In this document: one piece after another, positions 1-13,353 of the stretch
How the letters are laid out: each line of letters opens with the position of its first letter
Position numbering within the stretch: the stretch's first letter is position 1
From: Blastomussa wellsi
Taxonomy: Eukaryota > Cnidaria > Anthozoa > Scleractinia > Plerogyridae
DNA: 64,000 bases
NCBI GenBank assembly: GCA_947652115.1
Contig: OX393564.1
Location: 7,514,151 to 7,578,150 of the forward strand
Direction of reading: 5' to 3'
The notes under the pieces: model-generated
Told to the model about the DNA's origin: nothing
Databases searched by the model: none
What the model saw: only the letters and a program-made list of their open reading frames with translations
Translations under genes and position numbers: made by a program

Positions 1-604
1 AAACAAACGCATCAAAGCATGTTTGAACAGCCAAAAAAAACTTAACGTGGAAGCGTTACAGAGAAATTACCTAACTTGGTCAACATTTTACTCTAATACC
101 TTTACTGAATTACAAAATATTAGTAAGACGCCATGAGAATAGAAAACATTTTCATTATTGAAAAATATTTGTTCTATATAGCACATTTTGGAAGCGAAAA
201 CGTGAGAATTTGAAAAAAAAATTTTGGTCAAGATTTCTCTAGTCACGTTTTCGATTCATCCTGACTCAGTTTGTTTTCTGATCAGAGACACCCAGCAACC
301 AAACTATCCTCTAGCATGGTAATTGGGATTTGCATGGGTTTTTTAATCACGCTAAATAATCCTGTGATACTTCCTCCTTAAGTGACTTCGATTCATAAGC
401 TAAGTAGTCTATGAGTAGAAAATTGATATCGTTATATTTAACAATTATTCACCGAAGTGAAGCGAAAAAGTTGCATGTATAGCAGATGTAAACCAGTGTT
501 AAAATGAACGGGCCAGCGAATATGCAATAATGATAATCTCAGGCAGCCACGATCATTTTTTATTGTAAACGTTTCAATCTGATAACGAAAGATTTCGAAA
601 AAAT

Positions 605-936
605 CAAATGTAAATTAGTCGTGAGTTTGGTAACATTATCCAAAGAAAAGAAAGTGTGAAACTACATGAGGATAAACGAGGTATAGATAAAAAAATGTAC
701 ACAATTAAAAGAACAGTTATTGAGTGTCTAGAGTCGGTCTCTTTTCCTTATTAAAAGAATCTCATAAATAATGGGGTAAGGGACCGACTCTGAACACTCA
801 AAACTCTATTCCAGCGAAACTGTTCATTTAATTATGTACATTCTTTTGTTTATCTCCACCTCATTTATTGTCGTGTACGTAGCTTCACACTTTCTTTTCT
901 TTATTTGTTCCTAACCTCCCAACTAATTTTCATTTG
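605..936. repeat. Palindromic MITE
   Basis: CAAATGTAAATTAGTCGTG at one end pairs with CTAATTTTCATTTG at the other; the centre has AGAGTCGGTC/GACCGACTCT. About 330 bp. Confidence 0.7.
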
Positions 937-984
937 ATATTATAAAATAACTGAGATACTACGCGCCTTCTCTCTGGTTGATAG

Positions 985-1165
985 GTGTGTTTAGATGAGA
1001 GCACGCAAACACGGCTGTGAAGCATTAGTTTCGTGCGTATTTTTAAGAAATATTTTATAAAAGCAATAGAAGAAATTTTCCGTGTTTAAATAGCCTCATC
1101 TAAACACTCGTGGGTTTGGGCGAATTCTCGAAAGTTAAGGAAACCCTCGACTGCGTCTCGGGTTC
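985..1165. repeat. Dispersed palindromic repeat, copy 1
   Basis: GGTTGATAGGTGTGTTTAGATGAG, TCATCTAAACACTCG and GGCGAATTCTCGAAAGTTA recur at about 11430-11690 and 60375-60665; this copy is partial. Confidence 0.6.
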
Positions 1166-1372
1166 GAATAACTGTCGGTACCTCTATTGCAAATGGTGAC
1201 ATGTCGTCGCCGAAACGTCATGTTTTAATATCGCTACTCTTTATTCTGAAACGTTTCCTCCGAATTGTATGTTCTAAATCGCACCAGCATGTCCGGCAAG
1301 TCGCTTCATACACTGTTCCCTTTTTTATTCTTTTTCCTTCTTCTTCAATTCGCAAATAATATAATTTCTGAC

Positions 1373-1870
1373 GTTTGAGGGACGAATTAGTCGGAAATTA
1401 TTATTCTGACGGCACGTTGGAGAGACCCGCGGTGCATCGCGGGCTGCTTTAGGAGTATTTAAGGTTTTGGCGGGAGATTTAGGTCATTCTAGGTCGGTCA
1501 GTCGGAGTGTTCGCCCGCTTTATTTTTTTATTTTAGGATTACGTTTCCATTTGAATTAACTCGTATATTGTAGGATGCCCTTTCCTCGGGGTCTCGTGCT
1601 GCTGCATTAGATGAGGAATACGTTTCCACATATTTTTTGGCCACATCTAAAGGGTGGTTTTTTAGTGGTTTTTCGTATCTGGCGTAGCACATTTTCTGAA
1701 TTCTTGAGCTCTTTAGTTACCTTTGTGAGGAACACATAATTATGAATAATTCAATAGATATTAGGCAACATTGAATCGCACGGCTCATGGCTGACTGACT
1801 CATCCTAAATAAACTTTTCACATTGAATATCTCGTGTGAGTGTAGTCAGAATCATGTATTGTTCTTTAAT
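1373..1870 (+). other. Possible solo LTR
   Basis: A TATA-like TATTTAAGG at 1456-1464 is followed about 350 bases later by AATAAA (1808-1813) and a GT-rich stretch, an LTR-like U3-R-U5 spacing. No second LTR, target duplication or coding region is seen, so this is weak. Confidence 0.18.
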
Positions 1871-2535
1871 TATTGTCTTTCGTTATTTTAAGTGACAGTT
1901 TCACGATTCGGCGAATGTCCAAGCCGACCAAATTCTACTGTCCATGAACCAATCGGTTTCGAGTTGTCAACTCGGGCCTGTGTCCTTCGGGTTCAACAAT
2001 AAATTCGATGTTAAACACAAAGTTTCACATTTTCTGCGAAAATCCGTTGACATTTCCCAAAAAAATGTTTGAATCATGCATTCTTTCTGGCTGTACTCAT
2101 GATAGCCTGTGCAAATGAATATAAGTGCATAATTGTTTGAGCTTGAGCTTTCCGGGATTTTTTGTAATGAGAAATTTAATGACACCACTATTTAACGTTC
2201 TCGCAAATGGCTGCGAAACTTTCAAAGGCAATTTTCCCGCAACAGTCATTTGCACGCTTACGACTGTTTCTTTAACGATGGAATCTAATGGAAAAACACT
2301 ATAACTCATCACACATGGGCAAAACTGTGAACCAGTCCCTTTAACAATAAAAATTATGATAAACGTTTCTCACAAAAATTAAAAAAAAAACCGTTTTCAA
2401 AAGCTATTAAAAAATTGGACGACGTTTCGAAATTTGCTGAACGTTAGTATCAAGTCAATTTAGGAGTTATAAAATGAAAATATATAGATACTAAAACAGT
2501 ACAATAGGGATTACAGTAATTAGGAGTTTCTTTTA

Positions 2536-2697
2536 GCACGTTAAGATCACTATAAGCCAGTGCCCACTTATACAGCTGGGTGGAGAGAGGCACTGTGAGA
2601 GTTAAGTGTCTTGTCCAAGAACATAACCAAGTGCTCCGGCCAGGACTCGAATTCCAGAGTGCATCGCGCAATCCATTGGGCCACCGCGCCTTCCAGA
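2536..2697 (-). mobile_element. tRNA-derived SINE fragment
   Basis: Reverse strand reads GGCGCGGTGGCCCAATGGATT, a B-box-like region (TTCGAGTCC), and GTTCTTGGACAAGACACTTA. Same family as 35911-36205. Confidence 0.6.
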
Positions 2698-3351
2698 TGG
2701 CTTCAATTAAAAATGCATTAAATGTCGCTGTGTTTGTTACTTAGTGTAAGAGCATGTCATATAAATTCTTGCTAAGAAATGCTAAGAAATTCCTCTCGGC
2801 CTCCCATTTAAAGATAAAAGTTCAATACTGCTCTGTGTAACTGTGATGTGGATTATGTGGGCTACACCAACGCCACCTACACCAACGGGTTGGTGAAAAC
2901 ATTTCAAGGAACCCCACCGTACTTATTCGATTAAACGCCGAGGCGTTTATTAATGTTTTTTCAAGATTCGAGTGAGGCGGTTATACGAGGGCGGTGTTTA
3001 CAAACAACAGTATGGTATCTGAACATTTGAATTGACAAAAAACAAACATGTTCAATGAAAGCAAATTTCCAAAGCTTGATTCGGTTGAACTGCCATACAT
3101 TGTTCAATTGTTTTGATTATATTCGTTTGAGCTTCGAATGTATTTCTGTACTGATCTTAAAACATTGTAACAATCAAGGAAAATATTATTTTAGGTTTGC
3201 TCAAACTTCATTATGACTGCATTTGCTTTTTGGGTCTATTATTCGAATAAGCGCCGCTTCATGTTGCGGCGTTTATTAATATTCTGCTCTAAAATACGGC
3301 GTTTAATCGAATAAATACGGTATTGCTGGCGTAAACTGAAATAATGCTTTA

Positions 3352-3412
3352 GAGTGCTTAATGCAATAAGCTCCGGCCTGATGGGCCGCTAGGATCGTAT
3401 GAATACTACCTT
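3352..3412 (+). repeat. 3' end of the same SINE family
   Basis: GCTCCGGCCTGATGGGCCGC with the preceding GCTTAATGC matches the tail of the SINE at 35911. A related tail is at 9561-9622. Confidence 0.45.
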
Positions 3413-6400
3413 TTTGACTTTTCGTTGAAGCCATTACAAAGATCGAGGGCATGGTTTTGAGAAGTACCACGTGTCATCATTAGCAATACTATGCATGCAT
3501 TGCGGGCACCAGCTAAAGATAGAATTTATCGTTCTGTTTCATCAACAGGATGTATGCGCATAATTGTTACAATTATTTGAGTTGAATTCCACAAATGACG
3601 AACATAGTAGTAACAGATTAAAAAATAATTACAGAATATTTGTTACAGTTGAGAGCATTATTACACTTGTGGCCAAACCCTTATTACACTCAGCTTAAGT
3701 TTGAGGGCATTATTACATTTTTTACTCAAAACGCGGATTCTGTATGTTGAATATAAATATTTATCACCCTTCCACGCGCTCCGCCATTTAACCGAATATT
3801 GGATTTTCCTTTGAGTCTTGACGGCATGCGGACGTCACGGAAAACACACTTCCGTTTTCGCACCTTTCTATAAATACCTTTTGAGGCCTTGACATATCCC
3901 GGCCAACGCCCTCAGATTCCCTCTCTGTCCCCTTATGGTCTCTTGGGCGCGGCACATTTCAATTACTACTACGATCAAATTTTTTTTCATTCATTTTTAT
4001 GTTAACCACTATACGTAATTTTTAACTTCAAGTACAACCTAAACCAGAAACTTCAGCAATTTTAATGACGTAACATACGTTGTCATATGTTTTATGTGTC
4101 TATATATCCACTTTCTGGCTTACTTTGTAAGTAATGGTAATAGGACTGAGTGATAAACAAAATCGGTCGCCCGATCTGATTAATCACGAGTATGATTAGA
4201 CAGAATTGGACGACACGTAGTCCTGTCACCAATTAATCATAACTATAACAAAATTCGAGAAAAACTTCCGCAAAAATATGTTTACGATTTATGATTACTG
4301 TGATAAATAGAGATGTTTGAAAATGATAGTTTTGGAATATTAAGGAGTTTCAGTCGTACTAAGGAACCAAGAGCGCGCGCATGCGCAGCACGCAAACCTT
4401 GTTATTGGACACTTTAGCTGCGCGCACTACAATTTTATCAAAAAAAGGGCGTGCTAAGTACCAATCAAATTCGATAATTTTTCTATAGCTGACTGATCCT
4501 AGATTATACCGTACTGATGACTGCCTTAAGAATTATTACAATCCAAAAAGGACTTTGTTCCCCTATTTATTTTTTAATTGTCATTTTATCACTTTTCTTT
4601 TTTATGACGCTATTGGAATGAGACGAAAATTCTAAAGCTCAACAGAAGTTTAATTAATGTAGAAATTTGAGATTAGCATTTAACCGTATCAACATATGAA
4701 TTTTGAGGTTTCGAGAAAAACGTGCTTTTGTACCAAGTAAGTGTATTCAATTTATTTTGAACAGAAAACAATAAAAGAACAATATTTTCATACAGTGTCA
4801 CATTTGACATTGAAACATAAAGTCGGCCACCTTTAATTTTTTGTTCTTCGTAGAAAACGTAGGATGAATAAGAATGTTAAATGTAATTCTTCACATCAGT
4901 GTTGGAGATAAAATAGCATTAAGTGACGCACAACAAAAGGAAAAAATAGTTTTGTGGTTTGGAGTTCACGGTTCTGACGTCATAACTTAGCGATATGGTT
5001 ATATGGTCAACACAACGGTCGAAAAAAGCGTTTTCATTGAGAAAAGATCGTGGCGTGATGTGTAAAAGAGAACTTGAAAACTTAGCACAGTTTTATGTAG
5101 AAAAATTGGAGGGTTGGAGTGAACTGACTTCAGCTTGAGCTGAATTGAGGCTGGGAATTTTGCAATCTGCACTCAGTAATAAACACTGAAAATACATTAT
5201 TTTCACTGGTTGCGGTTACTGCATTCCAGCATTTGCTAATGTCATTCCAAACTATAGACGATTAACTCCTTGTTTCTATTGGAGAGTAGTGCACTGTTAC
5301 TTTTTCTGTTAAACATGTGTGTAAATGTTATTCAAACGAATTTTTTATTGACGGAGATATATACAATTTGAAGTCCAAGGCCTTTATTTCTGTGGAGCAA
5401 TTTAATTTGGGCTAATTCAACAAGCACGTAATATTAAAAGGTGAATAATCGCCAAACGGAATTAAATCACAAAAAGATTACGTAGATAATTATTTTGATT
5501 ATGATTTTGGATTTCAGGACAAGCTACCAAATTTTACCAACAGTTTTTGCCCTCTTATGTAAAAATTCGTTATAAAGAAGATCAGAATTTTAAAACTTAG
5601 TAGGCCTTTTTGAGAAGAAGGTAAGCTTTTTTCAACTATTTTCATCAAGATGTTCATTAATCATCCATTACATTCGTTTCCCCGCCACACATACGCGGGC
5701 GTTTTGGTTATCTGTGAAGCCGCTATATGAAAAGATACCTCAGTGAAAAGCCGAGGAGGGTATGAATTAAAGTTCGGGACTTCCAATCGGTCAGAGTGTT
5801 GTTGTGGAACGTTCCTGAAGGTAGTTTTACTTGGTAAGTATACACAAATAGCGATATCTGTTTCTATTCGCAGAATTTCGCTTCAAAGTGTTTTGATATG
5901 CGATTGCCCAGAGCATGCATGATCGTATGACTTACTAATTTGAAGTATGGTAAAGGCCGGACTGACGGCACGAGTTTGGGGTGTAATTGTTATAAAAGTT
6001 AATTTCTAGCAATGCCTCGAGGTGTATTTTGAGACACTGAACTTAGTAAATGCGGTAGATTTTCTGAAAAGTTTCAAATTTACTTCCAATCAAGAGATTA
6101 CTTTCATATTTTAATTTTCTGCCCTTGAATTATGAATAACGGAAGCAATCATGTACATTCTATGAAAATTCACATCTTTTAGAAGCGAGACCCTTGTAAA
6201 TGTATAGCTGCAACTCCCTAATTTAATATTTAAATTTCCAGGAGTAATCATTACGTATTTTTCGCTCCCCTTAAACATATTAATTGGCATTTCAACTTGA
6301 CTGCCAGGGATTTTTTGCTTGATGTGTCATCAAATTCTCCAATGGTCAAGGAATATATGGTCTCCGTATGGCGCATTAATGCTTTCGAGCTTGTTATTAC

Positions 6401-6706
6401 AATTGTGAGAAGCACAGTTTCATACACATCGTTCACAGAATTTCTAATCTAAACCTTCACCTGTAATATTTTTTAATGACAGCTCACAAGGTTGCTTCTA
6501 AAGCCAGTGCCTCCAAGCAATTAATAGAAAGTTTTAGGCACTGATTCATGTTAATGAAGCCGCAAATTAATTATTAACAATATGTGGGAGTTGTGGCCCG
6601 CTCTCAGTTATGAAATGTTACAGATTACGTTTTGGAGACGTGCACTGTAAATACTCGTAAACCGAGGGACAAGAAATTTTTTGAAAGTCAATAATACATG
6701 ATAATA
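3413..6706. other. No gene seen
   Basis: AT-rich intergenic DNA. I see no splice-consistent coding run, RNA gene or clear repeat pair in it. Confidence 0.5.
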
Positions 6707-7145
6707 GACCTTATTCACGATAGCCGCCATGTTTGTTTTCACATTGTAATGCAAATTAGGCACGTGATTTGTGAGGGGGCAAACAAGCCTAAATCGACAA
6801 TTTCAGCTGGTTGCTTATCATGTATGATAATTTTCTTCATAGCCATGCTTTGGCTTCTGTTTTGTGGTTTTAATTTTAACGCAATTTTGGCACTTTATAA
6901 GAAAGAAAACAACTTGCGTAGTTAACAAGTCAAAGTATTGAGTAACTATTTCAATCTAACCTTATAATCTAATCATTTTTCCATAACTTGGCTCTCAAAT
7001 GTGGCGTTGCCGCAGATACTTCACTATTTAGACTGTCAGATTTTCCGGGAAACGGAATCATTTCAATTTTTGCCCCTTTGCAAACAACGTGGTTAGTTTG
7101 CATTACAATATGAAAACCATCATGTCGGCTATCCTGAATATGGTC
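6707..7145. repeat. MITE with long terminal inverted repeats
   Basis: GACCTTATTCACGATAGCC...CATTGTAATGCAAATTAGG at the left is mirrored at 7060-7145. The related AGTGGCCATATTGG/CCAATATGGCCGCC pair near 52880-53010 is a different family. Confidence 0.6.
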
Positions 7146-7179
7146 TATTTGCATTGAAATCCACTGTTGTAAGATCGAA

Positions 7180-7370
7180 TTGGAATTAAGGAGTGCTTTC
7201 TTTATGTGGAGGGAGGAAAACCGGAGAACCCGGAAAAAGATCTTCGGAACAAGGACGGAAGCCAACAACAAACTCAAATCATGTACGAATCAGGGTCCAC
7301 GAATTGAACCCGGGCCATATTGGTGGCAGGCGAGCGCTCTCGAGACTGTTCCATCCTCGTTCCCATAGAA
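7180..7370 (-). mobile_element. tRNA-like SINE of a second type
   Basis: The reverse strand has GCGAGCGCTCGCC-like and GGGTTCAATTCGTGG motifs (a B box), followed by a body matching a common repeat (GGAGGAAAACCGGAGAACCC on the plus strand). Confidence 0.4.
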
Positions 7371-8896
7371 ACGATCCTTGCTTGGCCAGGATTATAATTA
7401 ATCAAACAGCTAGCTTCACCCCAGAACATCCCCTCCGCATTGACCACGAAAACTCTAAGACGAGTAGATAGTTGACTTACTGGGGTTCTTTCCCATTTAC
7501 GCGGGTTAACCGGTTGGTCGACGGTTTGTGCAAATGGAACGCAAAAGTCCCCAATGGAAATTTCCGTTTGGGAATGGCGTGTTCCATTTACAAAACAGAC
7601 CCAACTTACCGAGAAAGCCAAGGGCGAGTTAAACATATTGGCGTAGAGCCTGGAACTTGTGGCGAATGGCAAATGGTAAGCATATTTTCCGTTCGGAAAT
7701 TCCGTTTGGGAATTTTGGTCTACCCTTCAAGAAATCCCGATAGAGAAAAATAGGGAAATACCTACTGAACAATATTATCTATGGACTGAACCAATCTCAA
7801 ATCTATCCCATAATTGTGGTTTTAACGCGTTTATTTTGGCCCAGCAGGGTGTTATTTTCTACCACGTGACTGGGTCGTGAAAATTGCCTATTGCTCTAAA
7901 AGTTCTTGAAATGTATTATGAAGGCCTGTGATTTTTCTGCAGTTTGCTGTTGTTATTTTTTTGGTTACTTTCTATTCATATAGTTCACCATGTTAATATT
8001 AACCAACTAGACATAGTTTTCACTAACATTGACTCCGCTTTTTATTGATTATGGTTAATTTGTGTCTAATTGAGCATTACTGTCTTTTTCACTGGTGTAT
8101 TTTCCAGACATTTTTGGAAATATCTTATATTGCCTTGAAAAGCTCTTATTCTCTTCTTTGACTGTGATTGACTCGGACTCGATGCTGATTGTTAAAGAGA
8201 TGGTTTTATTTTCTAGCAAAAGATCCAGGTCTTTTACACTCTTTTTACAGATATTATACTCTGATGCGAATACCCTTTGTCTACTATATTTCCGAGCCAC
8301 ATTCTCGTCGTACCTTCTTGTTTAGTTGCTAACCCAACCTCGTATTGTGGCAGTCAAAAAGGGGTTTACCTCGGTGTAAAAATCTGTGACATTTCTCCTG
8401 GTTTTTGAGCTATTGTTTTTCCTGTTCTATATGGTTTTGACTTCTTTATTGTCTTGTTTATTCTTTGTTTTACGTCAAAAAATTATCAACTTTTGGAGGA
8501 ATATTGCTCACTGGCTGCGAAAATGTGACTGAAATGGGGCAAAAAAAATGCGATACGTTGAAGTTAAAAACAAAACTGCCAAGCTTTTTACTGTGCAGTG
8601 AAGAAATAAAAGCACTCGGTTGGTTTGATAAAAGTGACTAAATCGCTGTATCGAATTTGAAACACCGGCGTTTGGAGCTAAATGTTAGTTTTCAATTATT
8701 TAACGAAGAATAGATACTTCACTCTACATTTGGCGAGTCCAGCGAGACTGGATACTTGAGTTTTGTTTTCTTTCACGTAATTAATTTCCCCATCAAAATG
8801 AAAAGAACAGTTAATATACTATTTTCATTGATTTACACAGTTTTACAAAAAAAAGACCTGCCTAGACATCCAAGTGGGCCAAAACACGGCTTAAAG
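7371..8896. other. No gene seen upstream of the cationic peptide gene
   Basis: Contains repeat text (CCGTTTGGGAATT-type duplicates at about 7560 and 7700, and a segment near 8380-8480 shared with 56340-56450). The peptide gene promoter should lie here, but I see no convincing TATA box. Confidence 0.45.
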
Positions 8897-9106
8897 ATGA
8901 AAGTGTCGCTACTTCTACTGTCAGCACTAAGTCTTGCACTTCTCCTACACTACCAAAGTGAGGCTTCGGAGCTGTCTCAGATACTGGAGAGCGAAATTCA
9001 AGAACTGAAAGATGAGATTGAGAAGCGAGGAAGACGACCCTGCGGGTTTACATGGACTTGTAAACGAAGGCGAAGTAGACGTGGACGCCGTTTGTGGGGG
9101 AAAAGG
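8897..9106 (+). CDS. Secreted cationic peptide precursor, exon 1
   Basis: Seventy codons from the ATG at 8897. Residues 1-23 are a signal peptide (MKVSLLLLSALSLALLL, then HYQSEA). Residues 24-42 are an acidic spacer (ELSQILESEIQELKDEIE). A KR cleavage site follows at 43-44. The basic peptide starts GRRPCGFTWTCKRRR, with a single Cys-Cys pair enclosing five residues, and ends RRLWGKR. Gly followed by Lys-Arg is the signal for C-terminal amidation. The frame stays open upstream to 8756, but 8897 gives the clean signal peptide. The exon ends in phase 0 at a weak donor, AGG/GTTAGA. I do not recognise the family. The acidic-spacer plus cationic-peptide design recalls arminin-like antimicrobial precursors and also neuropeptide precursors. 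Confidence 0.62.
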
Positions 9107-9560
9107 GTTAGACAGATCAACTTCTAACTAGTTTCTCTCTGTATTATATAAAACGCTGCCAAGCAGAAAAATGGCGAGAATACCCTACATTCACCTGGCA
9201 CGAAGCATGGGGTAAACTCCCCCGAATTCATAGAATTTTGGGCATCGCTTTCGGTATTCCGTGCAAAACGCCAATATTTTAAGTCGTCAAGATTCATTTA
9301 TGGTGGAACGCGAAGAATATTGAAAAATCAGTTCGCACAAAACAATTCACTAATTATAAAAAAGAAGCAAAAGGGCAAAATTAAATTCAAGTTCACTTTT
9401 AAATTGGCACAATAATACTCAATTCCATGCATTCACTAATAAGAAACGTCTAGTTTATCGGAAAGAAATTTCAGAAGGTATCCATTATTGCGCTTCTGTA
9501 TAGTTCATGATAAATACATAAATGTTCCATGGGAGGGGGGGGGGGAAGTGTGGAATACTA

Positions 9561-9622
9561 TTCGTCGCTTCATGCTGATGAAACCGGGATATGTTCCGGC
9601 GTGATGGGCCACTAGGCTTGTA
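9561..9622 (+). repeat. 3' end of the same SINE family, in the peptide gene intron
   Basis: CTTCATGCTGATGAAACCGG and CGTGATGGGCCACTAGGC align with the SINE tail near 36140-36200. It lies just downstream of a G11 run. Confidence 0.45.
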
Positions 9623-9728
9623 CGCAGAGTTTTCTTTGAAACATTAGGTGGCGAAAATTAAAATCGCGCATGACTAAAATGTTTCATAGCCGTGTTCTAT
9701 GGCTTAAAATTCTGTTTCTTTTTTACAG

Positions 9729-9821
9729 AATGGAAATGCCGATAACTCTGCGATGTTTGACTCCTTTGGATCTGATGAAATGGATGACATTTTGAATGAC
9801 AATGTCATTAACGACGAGTAA
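9729..9821 (+). CDS. Secreted cationic peptide precursor, exon 2 with stop
   Basis: A strong acceptor (TTCTTTTTTACAG) opens a phase-0 exon matching the phase-0 end of the exon at 8897-9106. It encodes NGNADNSAMFDSFGSDEMDD, then a further acidic stretch and a TAA at 9819-9821. With exon 1 the precursor is 100 residues. The C-terminal flank is strongly acidic, balancing the basic peptide. If the 622-bp intron is not removed, exon 1 simply reads six more residues to a stop, so splicing must be checked. Confidence 0.5.
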   Translation, partial: NGNADNSAMFDSFGSDEMDDILNDNVINDE

Positions 9822-11429
9822 TGCGCAAAAGCGATAGACTATAAGCATTAACTATATATTATATAGAATGACTAATATTGATTAGAAATGGAACTAGTTC
9901 TACAAACTAATTAAATTTAACTTTCATTTTCAATTCGGTGAATTCAATTTTCTTACAATAGCAAATAAAAAATTAATAACATCAAATGGAAAAAACGTGG
10001 CGTGTTACTTAATCTAATACAAACTTTTATTTCAACTGCTTTGATCTATTTAAGCAAATGGAAATAGTTTGTGTTACTTAATGTTATGAGGATAGTGGAG
10101 AGACGGCTATAAAAATCGGGAATAGGCGAATTTGGGGAATTGAAGATAGATAGGTTTCCCATATAGTGCAAGAAAAGCTCTTCTGAAAAATTTCAGGCTT
10201 GTAATACAAAATAAAATAACGATAAAATCAATGTGCTGGGAAGACAACTTCTCGTGAAAGGCACGGATTTCGTCTGCATTGCGCCCGCAGTATTAAAGGC
10301 AGCGTTTTGCTTATGGCATGTATATGGTCCATTTTATTCTACGATCGCTGATCGGAACATCTGATCCGACGGCAAGGAAAGAAGCAGAGAACAAACGATC
10401 GATTAGTTAATAATATTTTATTTCTAGTTCGACTTATTGCTGTATCGAATATAAGTTTACTTGCTTGTGGTTATATTCATCTGGGTCACGAACGTTTAGC
10501 TATACATTTTTTGATAATAAGAATAACATTAAGCAATTTTTCACCCTTGAAAGAGAGTCACTTCTCTTTCTGCAATACCGCGGTAAGTGTCTCTGTAATT
10601 GTTTAATTTTTTTATAAGATTTTCAATAGGTTGAACAATGCCTGAGCGATCTCTTCAGATAATAGTCTGAAGGGACAAAAGTCTTGAATCTCCAGAAACT
10701 TTCTGACACTTCAGCCTATTCAAACATTAAAGTTACGAGATATGTTCGCATCACATATTCTTCGCCACACTTAAACTTGTCCTTCCAAAGAACCCATTTA
10801 TATATAACTCTGACAGAAACAAAAATAGCTACAAACCTCAGATCTATAAATCAGAAGTCAAACATTTTAAAGGCTTTGTGGACACCCTTCGCCCACAAAA
10901 TAATCAATAAGACGGACAACAGGGGGAAGCCGAATGAAGACTTCCTCAGTTTTGTATGTTGAAACTAATTACATTTTGTCTCTGAGAGACAATAAGCTAT
11001 TTATAACAGGCCAACAGGAGAGCAAATTAAGCTCGGCTACCCACGAAGTCGTTTGTTTGAAAGTTTTTTGAACTTATTCTCGACAGCCACCTAAAAGGAA
11101 ATTACTTGAACAGCACTCCTCTATATTGCAAATTTGACAGGAAACCATCGATCGATGCTTCTCTCCCCGAAATAGTGAGCTTAAAATGGTATTTGACAGT
11201 TTTAACGGCAAGGAGCGTGGTAAAGGCTGAAGAACGACGTGTTATCAATCGTCTTTTAATACATGAATAAACTCGATCGAATAGTTATGTTAATAAAATG
11301 AATAATGGCATACTTCTGCCTGGTTTGATTAGCGCCGAGTTTATTGAAAATGAAACAGGTTTACTATAAACAGCATGCATTATAACATAGCTAGGACAGC
11401 CGCGTAATCAACTTCAGTATAAAAGGAAG
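9822..11429. other. No gene seen
   Basis: AT-rich intergenic DNA; one 92-codon open frame at 10684-10962 has no protein-like features. Confidence 0.45.
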
Positions 11430-11690
11430 TTTGGGAGAATTCGAGACAGTTATGCAAATTCGAGTCGCAGTCGAGGTTTGCATAACTTTCGAGAATTCTC
11501 CCAAACCCCCGAGTGTTTAGATGAGGTTATGTAGACTATGTAAGCACGGAGAAAGTCCTCTATTGTTTTTATAAAATACTCCTTAAAAATATGCAGAAAG
11601 CTAAAACGTCACAACCGTGTTTACATACTATCATCTAAACATACCTATCAACCAATCAGAGCGCGCGTTGTGTCTCAGTTATTTATAAAA
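11430..11690. repeat. Dispersed palindromic repeat, copy 2
   Basis: Holds the inverted pair GAGAATTCGAGACAGTTATG and CATAACTTTCGAGAATTCTC, GTGTTTAGATGAG, and ends CATCTAAACATACCTATCAACC. Same family as 985-1165 and 60375-60665. Confidence 0.65.
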
Positions 11691-13155
11691 TCCAATGGCG
11701 CCCGCTGTTAGCGTGAGCAAATCGATCGCTTCGCGATAGTTTTATTTTTCTGGCGCTGGTTTTTTTATGTACTTTTTCACAGGCAAAGAAGCTGGAGTTA
11801 CTCTCGGCTATCGCCTCGAGCAACTCTTACGCTTCTTTCGCGCTCTCCAAACTTCTCTTGTGTACATGATAACTCGGTGGTGCACGCTAAATCGTGAACC
11901 AATTGTTAATTATTGACTAGCTTTATAAGAGGTGTGGCCTTTTGTTATATGTATATTGTACCGCCAAGAAGCACTTTGGTGTATATTTTAAAATGATAAT
12001 TCTGCAGTAAGCGTTTTCATGCGACTTGGTCGGCAGTGTGTATTACGTTTGAGATCTGTAGTTTCCCTGGAAACCAGTAATTGCGTCTATTAATGTCTTT
12101 TTAACAGAGCATTCCTCAATTTCCAGGGAGCCCTCAGTTCCGATCCTTTTTGGGGCAATATTCCAATATTACAAGGTTTAATTATTTCACTGATAAACTC
12201 ATCCTTAAATCGTTCAACACTTAGGCCTTCCCTTTACCCCCTTACCGTTTTCCCCTTTCGAAAACGGCATGAAAGCCTTAGGTCGATCGCTTTAAGCCAC
12301 GAACGTGAGCCGTCCCAAGTCGTCTCCTATAAGAAAATAGCAAGACGCGATGAATTCAGGTCGTGAACAAGTCAAGGCAAGATTATAAATGTGATTTGTC
12401 CGTGTCTTGTGCTTAGTTCAGTCCGGTCTTAAAGCGTTGTTGGTACGTTGCATAATATGCTAATAGTTTCCTATTCTTGTCAATCTCAATACGAACAATG
12501 CATCACAACCCGCCGCGACGTCGACAACAGTTTCGCCAGCTTGTGATTACAAGGAAAATGCTATGTTAGTCACTCACTTTTAAGTTACATTTGAAGGCAT
12601 CTATCTTTTAGGTCGAAGATGGAAAAAGCTGCGTTTTACATAAGACTGTAAGTTGCCCTGAGAAAGAGGTTGGAAGACTAAAATCTCTGCTGGGCGACCA
12701 GCCTTGGTTCAGGCTTCGTCAAATGATTGATCTGCTCGTCACTGACTAATCACGATATTTCGCTCAATTTCGCCCATTATTTAATTTTTCTGCACAGCAC
12801 TTTTTACGCAACAGCACGATACAAAACGTCCGCTCATGCCAAAAGGGAAAATCACAGGGACTTTACTATTTTTTATACCTACACCTACAAGAGAAGTAAA
12901 AGGAGGGAATACAAAACAAACAACATAACAAGAGACTGAAACCCTAACTAGAACGTAACCCAGGCCCCATTCAATGTGTAAGAACTTCATTTTCTTCCTT
13001 TTTTTCTCCAGCTCATCCAACAAGAAAACCATTTCCTTATATACATAATTTTCTCAGAATGTAGGACTGATGGTCAGATGAAGGAAAGTTGTCAAATAAG
13101 CATAAGTAATGTGTTGTATTCCCGTGCACATTTGGTTAATTGGAGGATGGCAAGT

Positions 13156-13353
13156 CATAGGCGTAAGGCTGCGTTCGGACCTAAGAGGCTGTAACCTCCC
13201 TGCTTGAAAAAATATACAATTTCCGAAAATGTTAGTGTTAAACCGGTATGCAGCCGCCCGAATCCTGAGAGTTTTTCCCGAAAATGTAGAAATTTTCGGG
13301 AAATTGGGGGGAGGTTGGCTGCAGCCCTCTCCTCCCCGGCTCGTACGCCTATG
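13156..13353. repeat. MITE
   Basis: CATAGGCGTAAGG at the left and TACGCCTATG at the right with G/C-rich inner arms (GGGAGGTTGGCTGCAGCC). Confidence 0.6.

Noticed and set aside
7472..7753. 93-codon open frame
   Set aside because: Lies in repeated text with CCGTTTGGGAATT duplicates; composition not protein-like.
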